From Streptomyces sp. DH5 (GTDB taxonomy: Bacteria; Actinomycetota; Actinomycetes; Streptomycetales; Streptomycetaceae), in assembly GCF_020873915.1 (NCBI RefSeq), contig NZ_JAHWGP010000006.1, forward strand, positions 124,001 through 188,000: 64,000 nt of DNA, given 5' to 3'. Below, in pieces: positions 27,856 through 35,993 of this stretch (within the stretch, counting starts at the first letter, position 1; every line of letters begins with the position of its first letter). The position numbers were made by a program, and so were the translations under genes. Under the pieces are notes generated by a model, which ran no database searches, was not told the DNA's origin, and was given only the letters and a program-made list of their open reading frames with translations.

Positions 27856-28684
27856 GCAGGGCGGCTCGGGCCACGGCTCGCCGCGGTCGAAGCAGCCCCG
27901 TTCCTTCTGGAAGGAGCTGCCCATCCTGATCGGTATCGCCCTGGTGCTGGCGCTGCTGATCAAGACGTTCCTGGTGCAGGCGTTCTCCATCCCGTCCGAC
28001 TCGATGCAGAACACCCTCCAGCGGGGTGACCGGGTCCTGGTCGACAAGCTGACCCCCTGGTTCGGTTCCGAGCCGGAGCGTGGTGAGGTCGTCGTCTTCC
28101 ACGACCCCGACAACTGGCTCGCGGGCGAGCCGACCCCCGAGCCCAACGCGCTGCAGAAGGTCCTCAGCTGGATCGGCCTGATGCCGTCCGCGGAGGAGAA
28201 GGACCTGATCAAGCGGGTCGTCGGGGTCGGCGGTGACACGGTCGAGTGCAAGGGCACCGGTCCCCTGAAGGTCAACGGCAAGGCGCTCGACGAATCGTCG
28301 TACGTCTACCCCGGCAACACCCCGTGCAGCCAGGACGACCAGGGCGGCCAGTTCAAGGTGAAGGTCCCCGAGGACCACGTCTGGGTCATGGGCGACCACC
28401 GTCAGAACTCCCGGGACTCGCGGTACAACCAGGCAGACAAGAACGAGGGCTTCGTTCCCGTGGACAAGGTCGTCGGCCGTGCCGTCGTCGTCGCCTGGCC
28501 GCTGGACCGCTTGAGCAACCTGCCGGTCCCGGACACCTTCGACCAGCCCGGTCTGAACGCCTCGTCCCCGTCCGGCGCGGCCTTGTCCCTCGCGCCGCAG
28601 GGACTCGCGCTGGCGGGCGCGGTGCCGCTGGTGCTGTGGCGGCGCCGGCGGTCCGGCGCCGGGGAGGGCCACGAAGAGGGCTGA
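27695..28684 (+). CDS. sipY: Type I signal peptidase (SipY-like) with C-terminal anchor
   Basis: A 329-residue signal peptidase from GTG 27695, which follows 'gtgaggagatg'; a GTG at 27791 is an alternative start. The protein has a Gly/Ser-rich N-terminus, membrane anchor 'LPILIGIALVLALLIKTFLV', catalytic boxes 'IPSDSMQNTLQRGDRVLVDKL' (Ser in SDSM), 'DLIKRVVGVGGDTV' (Lys) and 'GDHRQNSRDSRYNQ', and a second hydrophobic segment near the end ('QGLALAGAVPLVLWRRRR'). The two-anchor topology with a positive C-terminal end is known for Streptomyces SipY. Confidence 0.92.
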   Translation: MGDAAVGARSGREGEERRGRPGEAACPAADDSVTSGNHSSAGGDGSGGGQPPTEQGGSGHGSPRSKQPRSFWKELPILIGIALVLALLIKTFLVQAFSIPSDSMQNTLQRGDRVLVDKLTPWFGSEPERGEVVVFHDPDNWLAGEPTPEPNALQKVLSWIGLMPSAEEKDLIKRVVGVGGDTVECKGTGPLKVNGKALDESSYVYPGNTPCSQDDQGGQFKVKVPEDHVWVMGDHRQNSRDSRYNQADKNEGFVPVDKVVGRAVVVAWPLDRLSNLPVPDTFDQPGLNASSPSGAALSLAPQGLALAGAVPLVLWRRRRSGAGEGHEEG

Positions 28685-28710
28685 CCGCGTCCGGTACTGC
28701 CGGGTAGGGT
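28681..28710 (+). promoter_or_regulatory. sipZ promoter, CTGACC-N18-TAGGGT
   Basis: CTGACC at 28681-28686 and TAGGGT at 28705-28710 are 18 bp apart, and the -10 box ends 7 nt before the sipZ ATG. The transcript would start at or next to the ATG. This agrees with published work in S. lividans that sipZ begins its own transcription unit after sipWXY. Confidence 0.6.
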
Positions 28711-28717
28711 GCGGGCC

Positions 28718-29494
28718 ATGAGTGGTCAGAGCACGACGCGTACGGTCCCCGGCACGAGCGGCCCGGGCACCTCCCGGGCGGGCGGCCGCACCGGTCAGCT
28801 CCTGTCCAACGTGGCCGTCGCCCTCGGCCTGCTGATGTTCCTCGGCGGATTCGTGTGGGGCGCGGTGGTGTACCGGCCGTACACCGTGCCCACCACCTCG
28901 ATGGCGCCGACGATCGGCGCCGGCGAGCGGGTGCTGGCCCAGCGCGTCGGCGGCGGTGAGGTCCGCCGCGGTGACGTCGTCGTCTTCACGGACACCACAT
29001 GGGCCGACGTGCCCATGGTGAAGCGGGTCGTCGCCGTCGGCGGTGACAAGGTCTCCTGCTGCCAGGACGGCAAACTGAAGGTCAACGGCGAGGAGATCGA
29101 CGAGCCGTATCTCGCCGCCGACGCGGTGACCGGCTTCACCGCCTTCCCCGAGGTGACCGTGCCGAAGGGGCGCCTCTTCCTGCTCGGCGACGAGCGCTCC
29201 GGATCGGTCGACTCCACGGCCCACCTGACCGACGCCGCGGGCGGCACCGTCTCCCGCGGTGCCGTACAGGCCAGGGTCGACGCCGTGGTCTGGCCGATGG
29301 ACGGCATGCTGCCCGCGCCCTCCGGCTTCGAGCAGCTCGGCGCCCTGTCCTCGCCCGGCCCGCTCAGGACCGTGACCGCTCTGGTGATCGCCGGTGCCGT
29401 GCTCGTTCTCGGCGGCGCGGCCTACGGCCCCCTCGCCAAGCGGGCGGGGGCGTCCCGGGCCCGGGCGGACGCGGGGAGCGCCGGTGTCCGCTGA
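28718..29494 (+). CDS. sipZ: Type I signal peptidase (SipZ-like, fourth of four)
   Basis: A 258-residue signal peptidase starting at ATG 28718 (three in-frame codons upstream are not favoured because they lie in the -10 box). N-terminal anchor 'LLSNVAVALGLLMFLGGFVWG', catalytic boxes 'VPTTSMAPTIGAGERVLAQRV' (Ser in TTSM), 'MVKRVVAVGGDKV' (Lys) and 'GDERSGSVDST', and a C-terminal membrane segment 'VTALVIAGAVLVLGGAAYG'. It diverges more than the other three copies (GDER in place of GDHR). The stop overlaps the downstream NUDIX gene by 11 bp. Confidence 0.92.
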   Translation: MSGQSTTRTVPGTSGPGTSRAGGRTGQLLSNVAVALGLLMFLGGFVWGAVVYRPYTVPTTSMAPTIGAGERVLAQRVGGGEVRRGDVVVFTDTTWADVPMVKRVVAVGGDKVSCCQDGKLKVNGEEIDEPYLAADAVTGFTAFPEVTVPKGRLFLLGDERSGSVDSTAHLTDAAGGTVSRGAVQARVDAVVWPMDGMLPAPSGFEQLGALSSPGPLRTVTALVIAGAVLVLGGAAYGPLAKRAGASRARADAGSAGVR

Positions 29495-30011
29495 GCCCCT
29501 CCCGGCGGTCGAGAGCTCCTACGAGGGCGGGCTGCGCCGGGTCGCACGGGTCGTGCTGCTCGATCCGCGGGACCGCGTGCTCCTGCTGCACGGCCACGAG
29601 CCGGACGACCCCGCCGACGACTGGTGGTTCACGCCCGGCGGGGGAGTCGAGGGCGAGGAGACCCGTGAGCAGGCCGCGCTGCGCGAGCTCGCCGAGGAGA
29701 CCGGCATCACGGACGTCGAGCTGGGGCCGGTGCTGTGGCGGCGCAGGTGCTCCTTCCCCTTCGCCGGGCGCCGCTGGGACCAGGACGAGTGGTACTTCCT
29801 CGCCCGGACCACCCAGACGGCGACCGCGGCCACGGCGCTGACCGAGCTGGAGCGGCGCAGCGTCGCCGGAGCACGCTGGTGGACGTGCCCGGAACTGGCC
29901 GGGACGCATGAGACGGTGTATCCGACCAGACTCGCCGGGCTGCTGCGGACGCTGCTCGACGAAGGTCCCCCGGCCCGCCCCGTGACCCTGGACACCGAAA
30001 TCGTCCGGTGA
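29484..30011 (+). CDS. NUDIX hydrolase
   Basis: A 175-residue protein starting at GTG 29484, overlapping sipZ by 11 bp. The NUDIX box is complete: 'GGGVEGEETREQAALRELAEETGI' in two parts, with G, E, REL and EE residues in the right places (Gx5Ex7REUxEExGU). The N-terminal strand 'ARVVLLDPRDRVLLLHGHEP' is typical. It hydrolyses a nucleoside diphosphate derivative; the substrate cannot be told. The gene order sipZ-mutT-like is conserved in Streptomyces. Confidence 0.93.
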   Translation: MSAEPLPAVESSYEGGLRRVARVVLLDPRDRVLLLHGHEPDDPADDWWFTPGGGVEGEETREQAALRELAEETGITDVELGPVLWRRRCSFPFAGRRWDQDEWYFLARTTQTATAATALTELERRSVAGARWWTCPELAGTHETVYPTRLAGLLRTLLDEGPPARPVTLDTEIVR

Positions 30012-30063
30012 CCTCCGAAGCTGGCGCACAATGGGGGGATCGCACGGCTGAAGGGGAACTGCC

Positions 30064-30372
30064 ATGAGCGCCGAGGACCTCGAGAAGTACGAGACCGAGA
30101 TGGAGCTGAAGCTCTACCGGGAGTACCGAGACGTCGTCGGCCTGTTCAAATACGTGATCGAGACCGAGCGCCGCTTCTACCTGACCAACGACTACGAGAT
30201 GCAGGTGCACTCGGTCCAGGGCGAAGTGTTCTTCGAGGTCTCCATGGCGGACGCCTGGGTGTGGGACATGTACCGCCCGGCCAGGTTCGTGAAGCAGGTG
30301 CGCGTACTCACGTTCAAGGACGTGAACATCGAGGAGCTCAACAAGAGCGACCTGGAACTCCCGGGCGGGTGA
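30064..30372 (+). CDS. DUF2469 actinobacterial protein
   Basis: A 102-residue protein beginning '[25 protein letters not shown]' with '[20 protein letters not shown]' in the middle and a Trp-rich '[17 protein letters not shown]' segment. This is the DUF2469 family, confined to actinobacteria and highly conserved, with no known function. It is encoded between the NUDIX gene and yraN, the same location as in other actinomycetes. The ATG is preceded by an AAGGGG-type site. Confidence 0.92.
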   Translation: MSAEDLEKYETEMELKLYREYRDVVGLFKYVIETERRFYLTNDYEMQVHSVQGEVFFEVSMADAWVWDMYRPARFVKQVRVLTFKDVNIEELNKSDLELPGG

Positions 30373-30460
30373 CGGAGTTGTCCACAACCGCCGAGTAACG
30401 CACCAAGATCCACTCCGTGCGGCGGGACGCGTGACGGTGGGCGCCGGAGGTGGTGCCGGC

Positions 30461-30832
30461 ATGAACGCACAACGGGCGCGCAGCGCACTCGGCAGGTACG
30501 GCGAGACCCTGGCCGCACGACGGCTGACCCAGGCGGGCATGACGGTCCTGGAGCGCAACTGGCGCTGCGGCAGGACCGGTGAGATCGACATCGTGGCCCG
30601 GGACGGGGACGCCCTGGTCGTCTGCGAGGTGAAGACCCGCAGGGCGGGAGCATTTCAACACCCCATGGAGGCGGTCACGCCGGCCAAGGCGGGCCGCCTG
30701 CGGAACCTGGCGGAACGCTGGCTCCACGAACACGGGGGAGCGCCCCCCGGCGGGGTCCGCATCGACCTGGTCGGCGTACTGCTGCCGGCCCGCGGCGCAC
30801 CCGTCGTCGAGCACGTCCGGGGGGTGGCCTGA
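30461..30832 (+). CDS. YraN-family (UPF0102) endonuclease-like protein
   Basis: The ATG at 30461 lies 7 bases after GGAGGTGG; a GTG at 30431 is an alternative. The 123-residue protein has the restriction-endonuclease-like fold motif E...EID...CEVK ('[23 protein letters not shown]') and the helix '[12 protein letters not shown]'. It is a Holliday-junction-resolvase-like family of unproven function, nearly always next to comM and dprA, as here. It probably shares a transcript with them. Confidence 0.93.
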   Translation: MNAQRARSALGRYGETLAARRLTQAGMTVLERNWRCGRTGEIDIVARDGDALVVCEVKTRRAGAFQHPMEAVTPAKAGRLRNLAERWLHEHGGAPPGGVRIDLVGVLLPARGAPVVEHVRGVA

Positions 30833-30833
30833 C

Positions 30834-32459
30834 ATGGGGTTCGCCCGTACCTGCTCGGTGGCGCTGGTGGGCGTCGAGGGTGTCGTCGTGGAGGTCCAGG
30901 CCGACCTGGAACCGGGCGTCGCGGCGTTCACCCTGGTGGGACTGCCGGACAAGAGCCTGACGGAGAGCCGAGACCGGGTCAGGGCCGCCGTGGTCAACTC
31001 CGGCGGTGAGTGGCCGCAGAAGAAACTCACCGTGGGCCTCAGTCCGGCCTCGGTGCCCAAGGCCGGCAGCGGCTTCGACCTCGCCGTCGCCTGTGCGGTG
31101 CTCGGAGCCGCCGAGCGGATCGATCCACGCGTGCTCGCCGACATCGTGATGATCGGCGAGCTCGGGCTGGACGGCCGGGTGCGGCCGGTGCGCGGCATCC
31201 TGCCCGCCGTGCTGGCCGCGGCCGACGCGGGCTACGAGCAGGTGGTGGTGCCCGAGTGCGCCGCCGCCGAGGCCTCGCTGGTGCCGGGCGTGTCCGTCCT
31301 GGGCGTCCGCAGCCTGCGCCGGCTGATCGCCGTGCTCACCGACGAGCCGGTGCCGGAGGAGGACGCCGAGGACCAGGACCGGCCCGACCCGCTGCTGACG
31401 GGGCTGCGCGTCCCCGGCACCGGAGCGGCCACCGGCATGCACGGCATCGGCGCGGCACAGCACGACCAGGGCCACGACCTCGCGGACGTGGTGGGCCAGC
31501 ACTCGGCGCGCACGGCGGTGGAGGTGGCCGCGGCAGGCGGGCATCACCTTTTCCTGGAAGGACCGCCCGGCGCGGGCAAGACGATGCTCGCGGAGCGGCT
31601 GCCGTCGATCCTGCCGCCCCTGGACCGGCAGGCGTCCCTGGAGGTGACCGCGGTGCACTCGGTGGCGGGTCTGCTGCCACCGGGCAAGCCCCTGATCGAC
31701 ACGGCTCCCTACTGCGCCCCGCACCACTCGGCCACCATGCAGGCACTCGTCGGCGGAGGCCCCGGCACGGCCCGGCCGGGAGCGGTGTCCCTCTCGCACC
31801 GTGGAGTGCTCTTCCTGGACGAAACGCCCGAATTCAGCGGCAAGGCCCTGGACGCCCTGCGTCAGCCGCTGGAAGCCGGGCACGTGATCATCGCCCGCAG
31901 CGCGGGGGTCGTGCGCTTTCCGGCCCGGTTCCTGATGGTGCTCGCCGCCAACCCCTGCCCCTGCGGGCGCTTCTCACTGGTGAACGACCACTGCGAGTGC
32001 CCGCCCGCCGCCGTCCGCCGCTACCAGGCCAGGCTGTCCGGACCGCTGCTCGACCGGGTCGACCTGCGGGTCGAGGTCGACCGCGTCACCCGCTCCGAAC
32101 TGACGGCGAGCGCCGCGCGGGGCGAGAGCACCGTCACGGTCGCCGACCGGGTCCGCACGGCCAGGGAGCGCGCGGCCGCGCGGCTCGCCGGCACCCCCTG
32201 GCGCACCAACAGCGAGGTCCCCGGCCGGGAGCTGCGCAGCCGCTGGCACGCCGCCCCCGGCGCCCTGGCCGCCGCCGAGCGCAGCCTGGAACGGGGCATG
32301 CTCAGCGCCCGGGGCCTCGACCGGGTCCTCCGGGTCGCCTGGACGGTCGCCGACCTGTCCGGCCGCGACCGGCCCGACGCCTCGGACGTCGGACTCGCCC
32401 TGCAGCTGCGGACCGGGGTCCCCCGCGGGGTGCCCATGACGATCGGGGCGGCGGTATGA
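30834..32459 (+). CDS. comM: YifB/ComM-family Mg-chelatase-like AAA+ ATPase
   Basis: A 541-residue protein starting one base after the yraN stop. N-terminal Lon-protease-like domain ('GVVVEVQADLEPGVAAFTLV', 'SGFDLAVACAVLGA'), then an AAA+ module with Walker A 'EGPPGAGKTMLAERL', Walker B 'VLFLDETPEFSGKALDALRQ', a Cys cluster ('ANPCPCGRFSLVNDHCECPP') and 'DRVDLRVEV'. ComM is a hexameric helicase that promotes branch migration in natural transformation. Its role in Streptomyces, which is not known to be naturally competent in the usual sense, is unclear. Overlaps dprA by 4 bp (ATGA). Confidence 0.95.
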   Translation: MGFARTCSVALVGVEGVVVEVQADLEPGVAAFTLVGLPDKSLTESRDRVRAAVVNSGGEWPQKKLTVGLSPASVPKAGSGFDLAVACAVLGAAERIDPRVLADIVMIGELGLDGRVRPVRGILPAVLAAADAGYEQVVVPECAAAEASLVPGVSVLGVRSLRRLIAVLTDEPVPEEDAEDQDRPDPLLTGLRVPGTGAATGMHGIGAAQHDQGHDLADVVGQHSARTAVEVAAAGGHHLFLEGPPGAGKTMLAERLPSILPPLDRQASLEVTAVHSVAGLLPPGKPLIDTAPYCAPHHSATMQALVGGGPGTARPGAVSLSHRGVLFLDETPEFSGKALDALRQPLEAGHVIIARSAGVVRFPARFLMVLAANPCPCGRFSLVNDHCECPPAAVRRYQARLSGPLLDRVDLRVEVDRVTRSELTASAARGESTVTVADRVRTARERAAARLAGTPWRTNSEVPGRELRSRWHAAPGALAAAERSLERGMLSARGLDRVLRVAWTVADLSGRDRPDASDVGLALQLRTGVPRGVPMTIGAAV

Positions 32460-33616
32460 GCGCCGCGGCCGGCTCCGGGGACGAGACGCTCGGCCGGGTC
32501 TTCCTCACCAGGGTCGTCGAGCCCGGTGACGAGGCGGGCGGGCGCTGGGTGCGGGAGCTCGGGGTGGACGCGGTGGTACGCCGGCTGCGGGAAGGGGGCG
32601 AGCCGCTGCCCGGGGTGAGCGGGAAGCGGTGGGCCGGGTTGGTGGCCCGGGCCGGGCTGGCCGAGCCGCGCCGGGACCTCGCGCTCGCACGGGACGCCGG
32701 GGTGCGGTTCGTCACGCCGGGGTCGTCCGAATGGCCCGGGCAGCTCGACGACCTGGGCGACGCGCGACCGCTCGGGCTGTGGGTGCGCGGCGGGGCCGAC
32801 CTCAGGATGTGGGCCCTGCGCTCGGTCGCCGTCGTCGGCGCCCGAGCCTGCACCGAGTACGGCGCGTACATGGCGGCCACGCTCGCCGCGGAGCTGGCCG
32901 AGCGCGGCTGGATCGTGGTGTCCGGAGGCGCCTACGGGATCGACGGTGCCGCGCACCGAGGAGCGCTGGGCTCCGGCGGTGCCACCGTCGCGGTCCTCGC
33001 CTGCGGCGTCGACCGGCCCTATCCGCGCGGACACGCCGGGCTCATCGGCAGGATCGCCGAACAGGGTCTGGTCCTCGGCGAGTTGCCGCCCGGGGAGCAC
33101 CCGACACCGAGCAGGTTCATCTGCCGCAACCGGGTGATCGCCGCGCTCACCAGGGGCACGGTCGTCGTCGAGGCCGCCCTCCGCAGCGGTTCCCTGGTGA
33201 CGGCCCGTGCGGCCCGGCGCCTGGGGCGGCACGTCATGGGTGTCCCCGGGCCCGCCACCAGCGGACTCTCCGCCGGAGTGCACGAACTGCTGCGCCAGGA
33301 CGCGGTCCTGGTCACCGACGCCGCCGAGGTCGTCGAACTGGTCGGTGACATGGGCGAACTCGCGCCGGAGCGCCGGGGACCCGTGTTGCCCCGGGACCTG
33401 CTGGACCCGGCCGGCCGTCAGGTCCTCGCCGCGCTGCCGGCACGCGTCACGGCACGCCCCGAGGAGATCGCGCGTGCCGCGCAGACCACCCCGGACGACG
33501 CCGTCGCGCGACTGTACGAACTACGAGCACTTGGTTACGTCGAACGACACGGCGACGGCTGGAAGTTGACGCGCGAGGCGATGATGCCGGTCCGTGATGG
33601 TCCCGAAGCCCGTTGA
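32456..33616 (+). CDS. dprA: DNA-processing protein DprA
   Basis: A 386-residue DprA starting at ATG 32456. An N-terminal helix-hairpin-like region precedes the Rossmann-fold core with '[18 protein letters not shown]', '[19 protein letters not shown]', '[14 protein letters not shown]' and '[20 protein letters not shown]', then a winged-helix C-terminus. DprA binds single-stranded DNA and loads RecA. It closes the yraN-comM-dprA operon and is directly followed by whiG. In S. coelicolor, as I remember, about 16 genes lie between dprA and whiG; here there are none. Confidence 0.96.
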   Translation: MSAAAGSGDETLGRVFLTRVVEPGDEAGGRWVRELGVDAVVRRLREGGEPLPGVSGKRWAGLVARAGLAEPRRDLALARDAGVRFVTPGSSEWPGQLDDLGDARPLGLWVRGGADLRMWALRSVAVVGARACTEYGAYMAATLAAELAERGWIVVSGGAYGIDGAAHRGALGSGGATVAVLACGVDRPYPRGHAGLIGRIAEQGLVLGELPPGEHPTPSRFICRNRVIAALTRGTVVVEAALRSGSLVTARAARRLGRHVMGVPGPATSGLSAGVHELLRQDAVLVTDAAEVVELVGDMGELAPERRGPVLPRDLLDPAGRQVLAALPARVTARPEEIARAAQTTPDDAVARLYELRALGYVERHGDGWKLTREAMMPVRDGPEAR

Positions 33617-33887
33617 CGGAGCGTGTTCGGCCGTCCGGGGGAACCCCCGTACACCATGGAGAACGTGGCAGTCGGGGCGCCTCGGCGGTCACGCAGAGCG
33701 ACGACCGTGCCCCGGTGGGACGGCACCCGGAACGAATCTGCGTACGGTCCTACCTCGCCTCTTCGCGCACCGCGACGCCGCAGTCACGCTACGCTCACGA
33801 GGATCCGACACGGACAGGCGACTCGACATCGGACAGACAGCGAATCCGGCCAGCACCAGCCCACGGCAGAACGGCACTAGGCGACGA

Positions 33888-34730
33888 ATGCCCCAGCACA
33901 CCTCCGGGTCCGACCGGGCGGCCATCCCCCCAGCCGCCCGCGACGGTGGCAGCGTGCGGCCGCCCGCTCCCTCGACGCTCGACGAGTTGTGGCGGTCGTA
34001 CAAGGCGACAGGGGACGAACGACTGCGGGAGCAGCTGATCCTGCACTACTCGCCGCTGGTGAAGTACGTCGCCGGGCGCGTCAGCGTCGGGTTGCCGCCC
34101 AACGTCGAGCAGGGGGACTTCGTCTCCTCCGGGGTGTTCGGGCTGATCGACGCGATCGAGAAGTTCGACGTCGACCGGGAGATCAAGTTCGAGACCTACG
34201 CGATCACCCGTATCCGGGGTGCGATGATCGACGAGTTGCGGGCACTGGACTGGATCCCGCGCTCGGTGCGGCAGAAGGCGCGCAACGTGGAGCGTGCGTA
34301 CGCCACGCTGGAGGCACGGCTGCGGCGGACGCCGTCGGAGAGCGAGGTCGCCGGCGAGATGGGCATCGCCGTGGACGAGCTGCACGCGGTTTTCAGCCAG
34401 TTGTCGCTGGCGAACGTCGTCGCCCTGGAGGAACTGCTGCATGTCGGCGGTGAGGGCGGCGACCGGCTGAGCCTGATGGACACCCTGGAGGACACCGCCG
34501 CCGACAATCCGGTGGAAGTGGCCGAGGACCGGGAGCTGCGCAGGTTCCTGGCGCGGGCCATCAACACGCTGCCGGAGCGGGAGAAGACCGTCGTCACGCT
34601 GTACTACTACGAAGGACTCACCCTCGCCGAGATCGGCAATGTGCTGGGTGTGACCGAGAGCCGGGTCAGCCAGATCCACACCAAGTCCGTGCTCCAGCTG
34701 CGCGCGAAGCTGGCGGGCTTCGGCCGCTGA
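33888..34730 (+). CDS. whiG: RNA polymerase sigma factor WhiG
   Basis: The ATG at 33888 gives a 280-residue sigma-28-type factor, the same length as S. coelicolor WhiG. Regions: sigma 2 ('[19 protein letters not shown]', '[18 protein letters not shown]', '[19 protein letters not shown]'), sigma 3 ('[19 protein letters not shown]') and sigma 4 ('[19 protein letters not shown]', '[19 protein letters not shown]'). WhiG directs early sporulation genes in aerial hyphae and is held by an anti-sigma factor, RsiG with cyclic di-GMP in Streptomyces. The rightmost 270 bp upstream form its control region. Confidence 0.97.
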   Translation: MPQHTSGSDRAAIPPAARDGGSVRPPAPSTLDELWRSYKATGDERLREQLILHYSPLVKYVAGRVSVGLPPNVEQGDFVSSGVFGLIDAIEKFDVDREIKFETYAITRIRGAMIDELRALDWIPRSVRQKARNVERAYATLEARLRRTPSESEVAGEMGIAVDELHAVFSQLSLANVVALEELLHVGGEGGDRLSLMDTLEDTAADNPVEVAEDRELRRFLARAINTLPEREKTVVTLYYYEGLTLAEIGNVLGVTESRVSQIHTKSVLQLRAKLAGFGR

Positions 34731-34783
34731 TCCCTTCCGGCGGAGAGCAGCCGATCCTCTGGCCGCCACGGGCGGGGCGTCCG

Positions 34784-34789
34784 TAAAGT
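34784..34789 (+). promoter_or_regulatory. TAAAGT -10-like box before the TetR gene
   Basis: TAAAGT at 34784-34789 lies 7 nt before the GTG at 34797, and no ribosome-binding site is present. This supports leaderless translation from 34797 rather than the in-frame GTG at 34788, which would lie inside the box. Confidence 0.4.
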
Positions 34790-34796
34790 GGTCGAC

Positions 34797-35378
34797 GTGC
34801 CAAGGATTCGAGCGGCCTCCGTGGCCGAGCACCGGTCGATGCAGCGAGCCGCCCTGCTGGACGCGGCACGCTCCCTGCTGTCCGAGGGCGGTACGGAAGC
34901 ACTGACCTTCCCGGCCCTCGCCGAGCGCACCGGGCTCGCGCGCTCGTCCGTCTACGAGTACTTCCGCTCGCGGGCCGCCGTCGTCGAGGAGCTGTGCGAG
35001 GTCGACTTCCCGGTCTGGGCGGCCGAGGTCGAGGCGGCGATGGCGGCCGCCGACGGGGCCGAGGCCAAGATCGAGGCGTTCGTCCGCAAGCAGCTGGAAC
35101 TGGTCGGGGACCGCCGGCACCGCGCGGTCGTCGCGATCTCCGCGAGCGAGCTCGACGCCGGCGCCCGGGAGAAGATCCGCGCCGCGCACGGCGGTCTCGT
35201 CGCGATGATCGTGGAAGCCCTCGCCGGCCTGGGCCACGCCGAGCCCCGCCTGGCGGCCATGCTGCTCCAGGGCGTGGTCGACGCCGCCGTGCGCCGCATC
35301 GAACTCGGCGCGGCGGAACATCCCGACACGATCACCCAGGCAGCGGTTTCCATGATTCTCAGGGGCGTGAGGGGCTGA
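34797..35378 (+). CDS. TetR/AcrR-family transcriptional regulator
   Basis: A 193-residue protein (GTG at 34797 chosen on promoter spacing). The N-terminal helix-turn-helix is clear: 'RAALLDAARSLLSEGGTEAL', 'FPALAERTGLARSSVYEYF'. The C-terminal ligand-binding domain is all-helical. It lies after whiG and faces the gene-free 35.4-36.0 kb region. TetR proteins usually repress a neighbour in response to a small molecule; no clear target is next to it. Conserved in position between whiG and rpsB in Streptomyces, as far as I remember. Confidence 0.9.
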   Translation: MPRIRAASVAEHRSMQRAALLDAARSLLSEGGTEALTFPALAERTGLARSSVYEYFRSRAAVVEELCEVDFPVWAAEVEAAMAAADGAEAKIEAFVRKQLELVGDRRHRAVVAISASELDAGAREKIRAAHGGLVAMIVEALAGLGHAEPRLAAMLLQGVVDAAVRRIELGAAEHPDTITQAAVSMILRGVRG

Positions 35379-35495
35379 CGAACCGCGGGGCGGGCAGGTC
35401 ACCCGATCGGCCCAACCCGGGGCCCGGTGGGCCCTTGCCGCGCCCGGCGAGGTTCACCTGCCCGGGGGAGCGGGGCTGTCCGGCGCCGCAGGCCC

Positions 35496-35520
35496 GGACC
35501 GGACCGGACCGGACCGGACC
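35496..35520. repeat. Five tandem GGACC pentamers
   Basis: Five perfect GGACC copies in a row, extended at both ends by near-copies (cCGGACC, GGGCC). A simple-sequence tract in non-coding DNA and therefore likely to vary in length between strains. Confidence 0.95.
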
Positions 35521-35589
35521 GGGCCGGGCTCGCGTCGAGGCAGTCCGGTGGCAGTCGGCCGGGCGGCGAGGTGGGCCGCGTCCGACCGC

Positions 35590-35612
35590 CCGGGTTCGAT
35601 TCCGCTGGTGTC
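35590..35612 (+). other. tRNA 3'-end-like fragment
   Basis: The sequence GGGTTCGATTCC followed by GCTGGTGTCGCCA has the T-loop signature (GTTCGATTC) and a CCA-like end. The T-stem pairs only in part and no complementary 5' acceptor strand or anticodon arm lies upstream, so it is not a functional tRNA. Such 3' fragments are what integrative elements leave at tRNA attachment sites. Confidence 0.5.
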
Positions 35613-35993
35613 GCCAACTGATCCGCACGGGCCTCGCAGGTCAGTGCTCCGATCCCGGGCCGGTGCCGGGCCGGCGACGGTGCCGGACATGCGGAGCCCG
35701 CCGACGATGGAGGGCGCACGGGCCTCGGACCGGTGGGAGCACCCAGACCTGTCGGAGTGCCCGGGCGAACGGCCCGGGGCCGCGTCGCGGAGCGGACCGG
35801 CGGCATTCGGGCTGCCGGAGCGCCCGAGCGAGAAGGGTGCGGGACCGCGTCGCGGTGCGGAGCTGTGGCATCCGGGCCGGGACGGCCGGGCGCCGTGGCG
35901 CGCCCCGAACCGGCCGGCGGGCCCGAGCGACGGCCCGGGTCCGCGCCCCCGGACGCCGCACGGGCCCGCACCGGGGCCGGGTGGCCGCCCGGC

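Larger units (their letters stand above)
35379..35993. other. 615-bp gene-free region with tRNA-like scar and GGACC repeats
   Basis: This is the longest stretch in the window without a supported gene. It holds five tandem GGACC units (35496-35520), a segment resembling the 3' end of a tRNA (35590-35612), and GC-rich sequence with no coding signal on either strand: open frames here have no start sites and no family features. It ends at the stop codon of the M23 peptidase. It may be an old integration or excision site. Confidence 0.6.

Noticed and set aside
35496-35520. CRISPR-like short repeats
   Set aside because: Five direct GGACC pentamers without spacers; far too short and contiguous for a CRISPR array, and no cas genes are present.
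35560-35615. A complete tRNA gene
   Set aside because: Only T-loop and 3'-end-like sequence is found; no matching 5' acceptor strand, D arm or anticodon arm.
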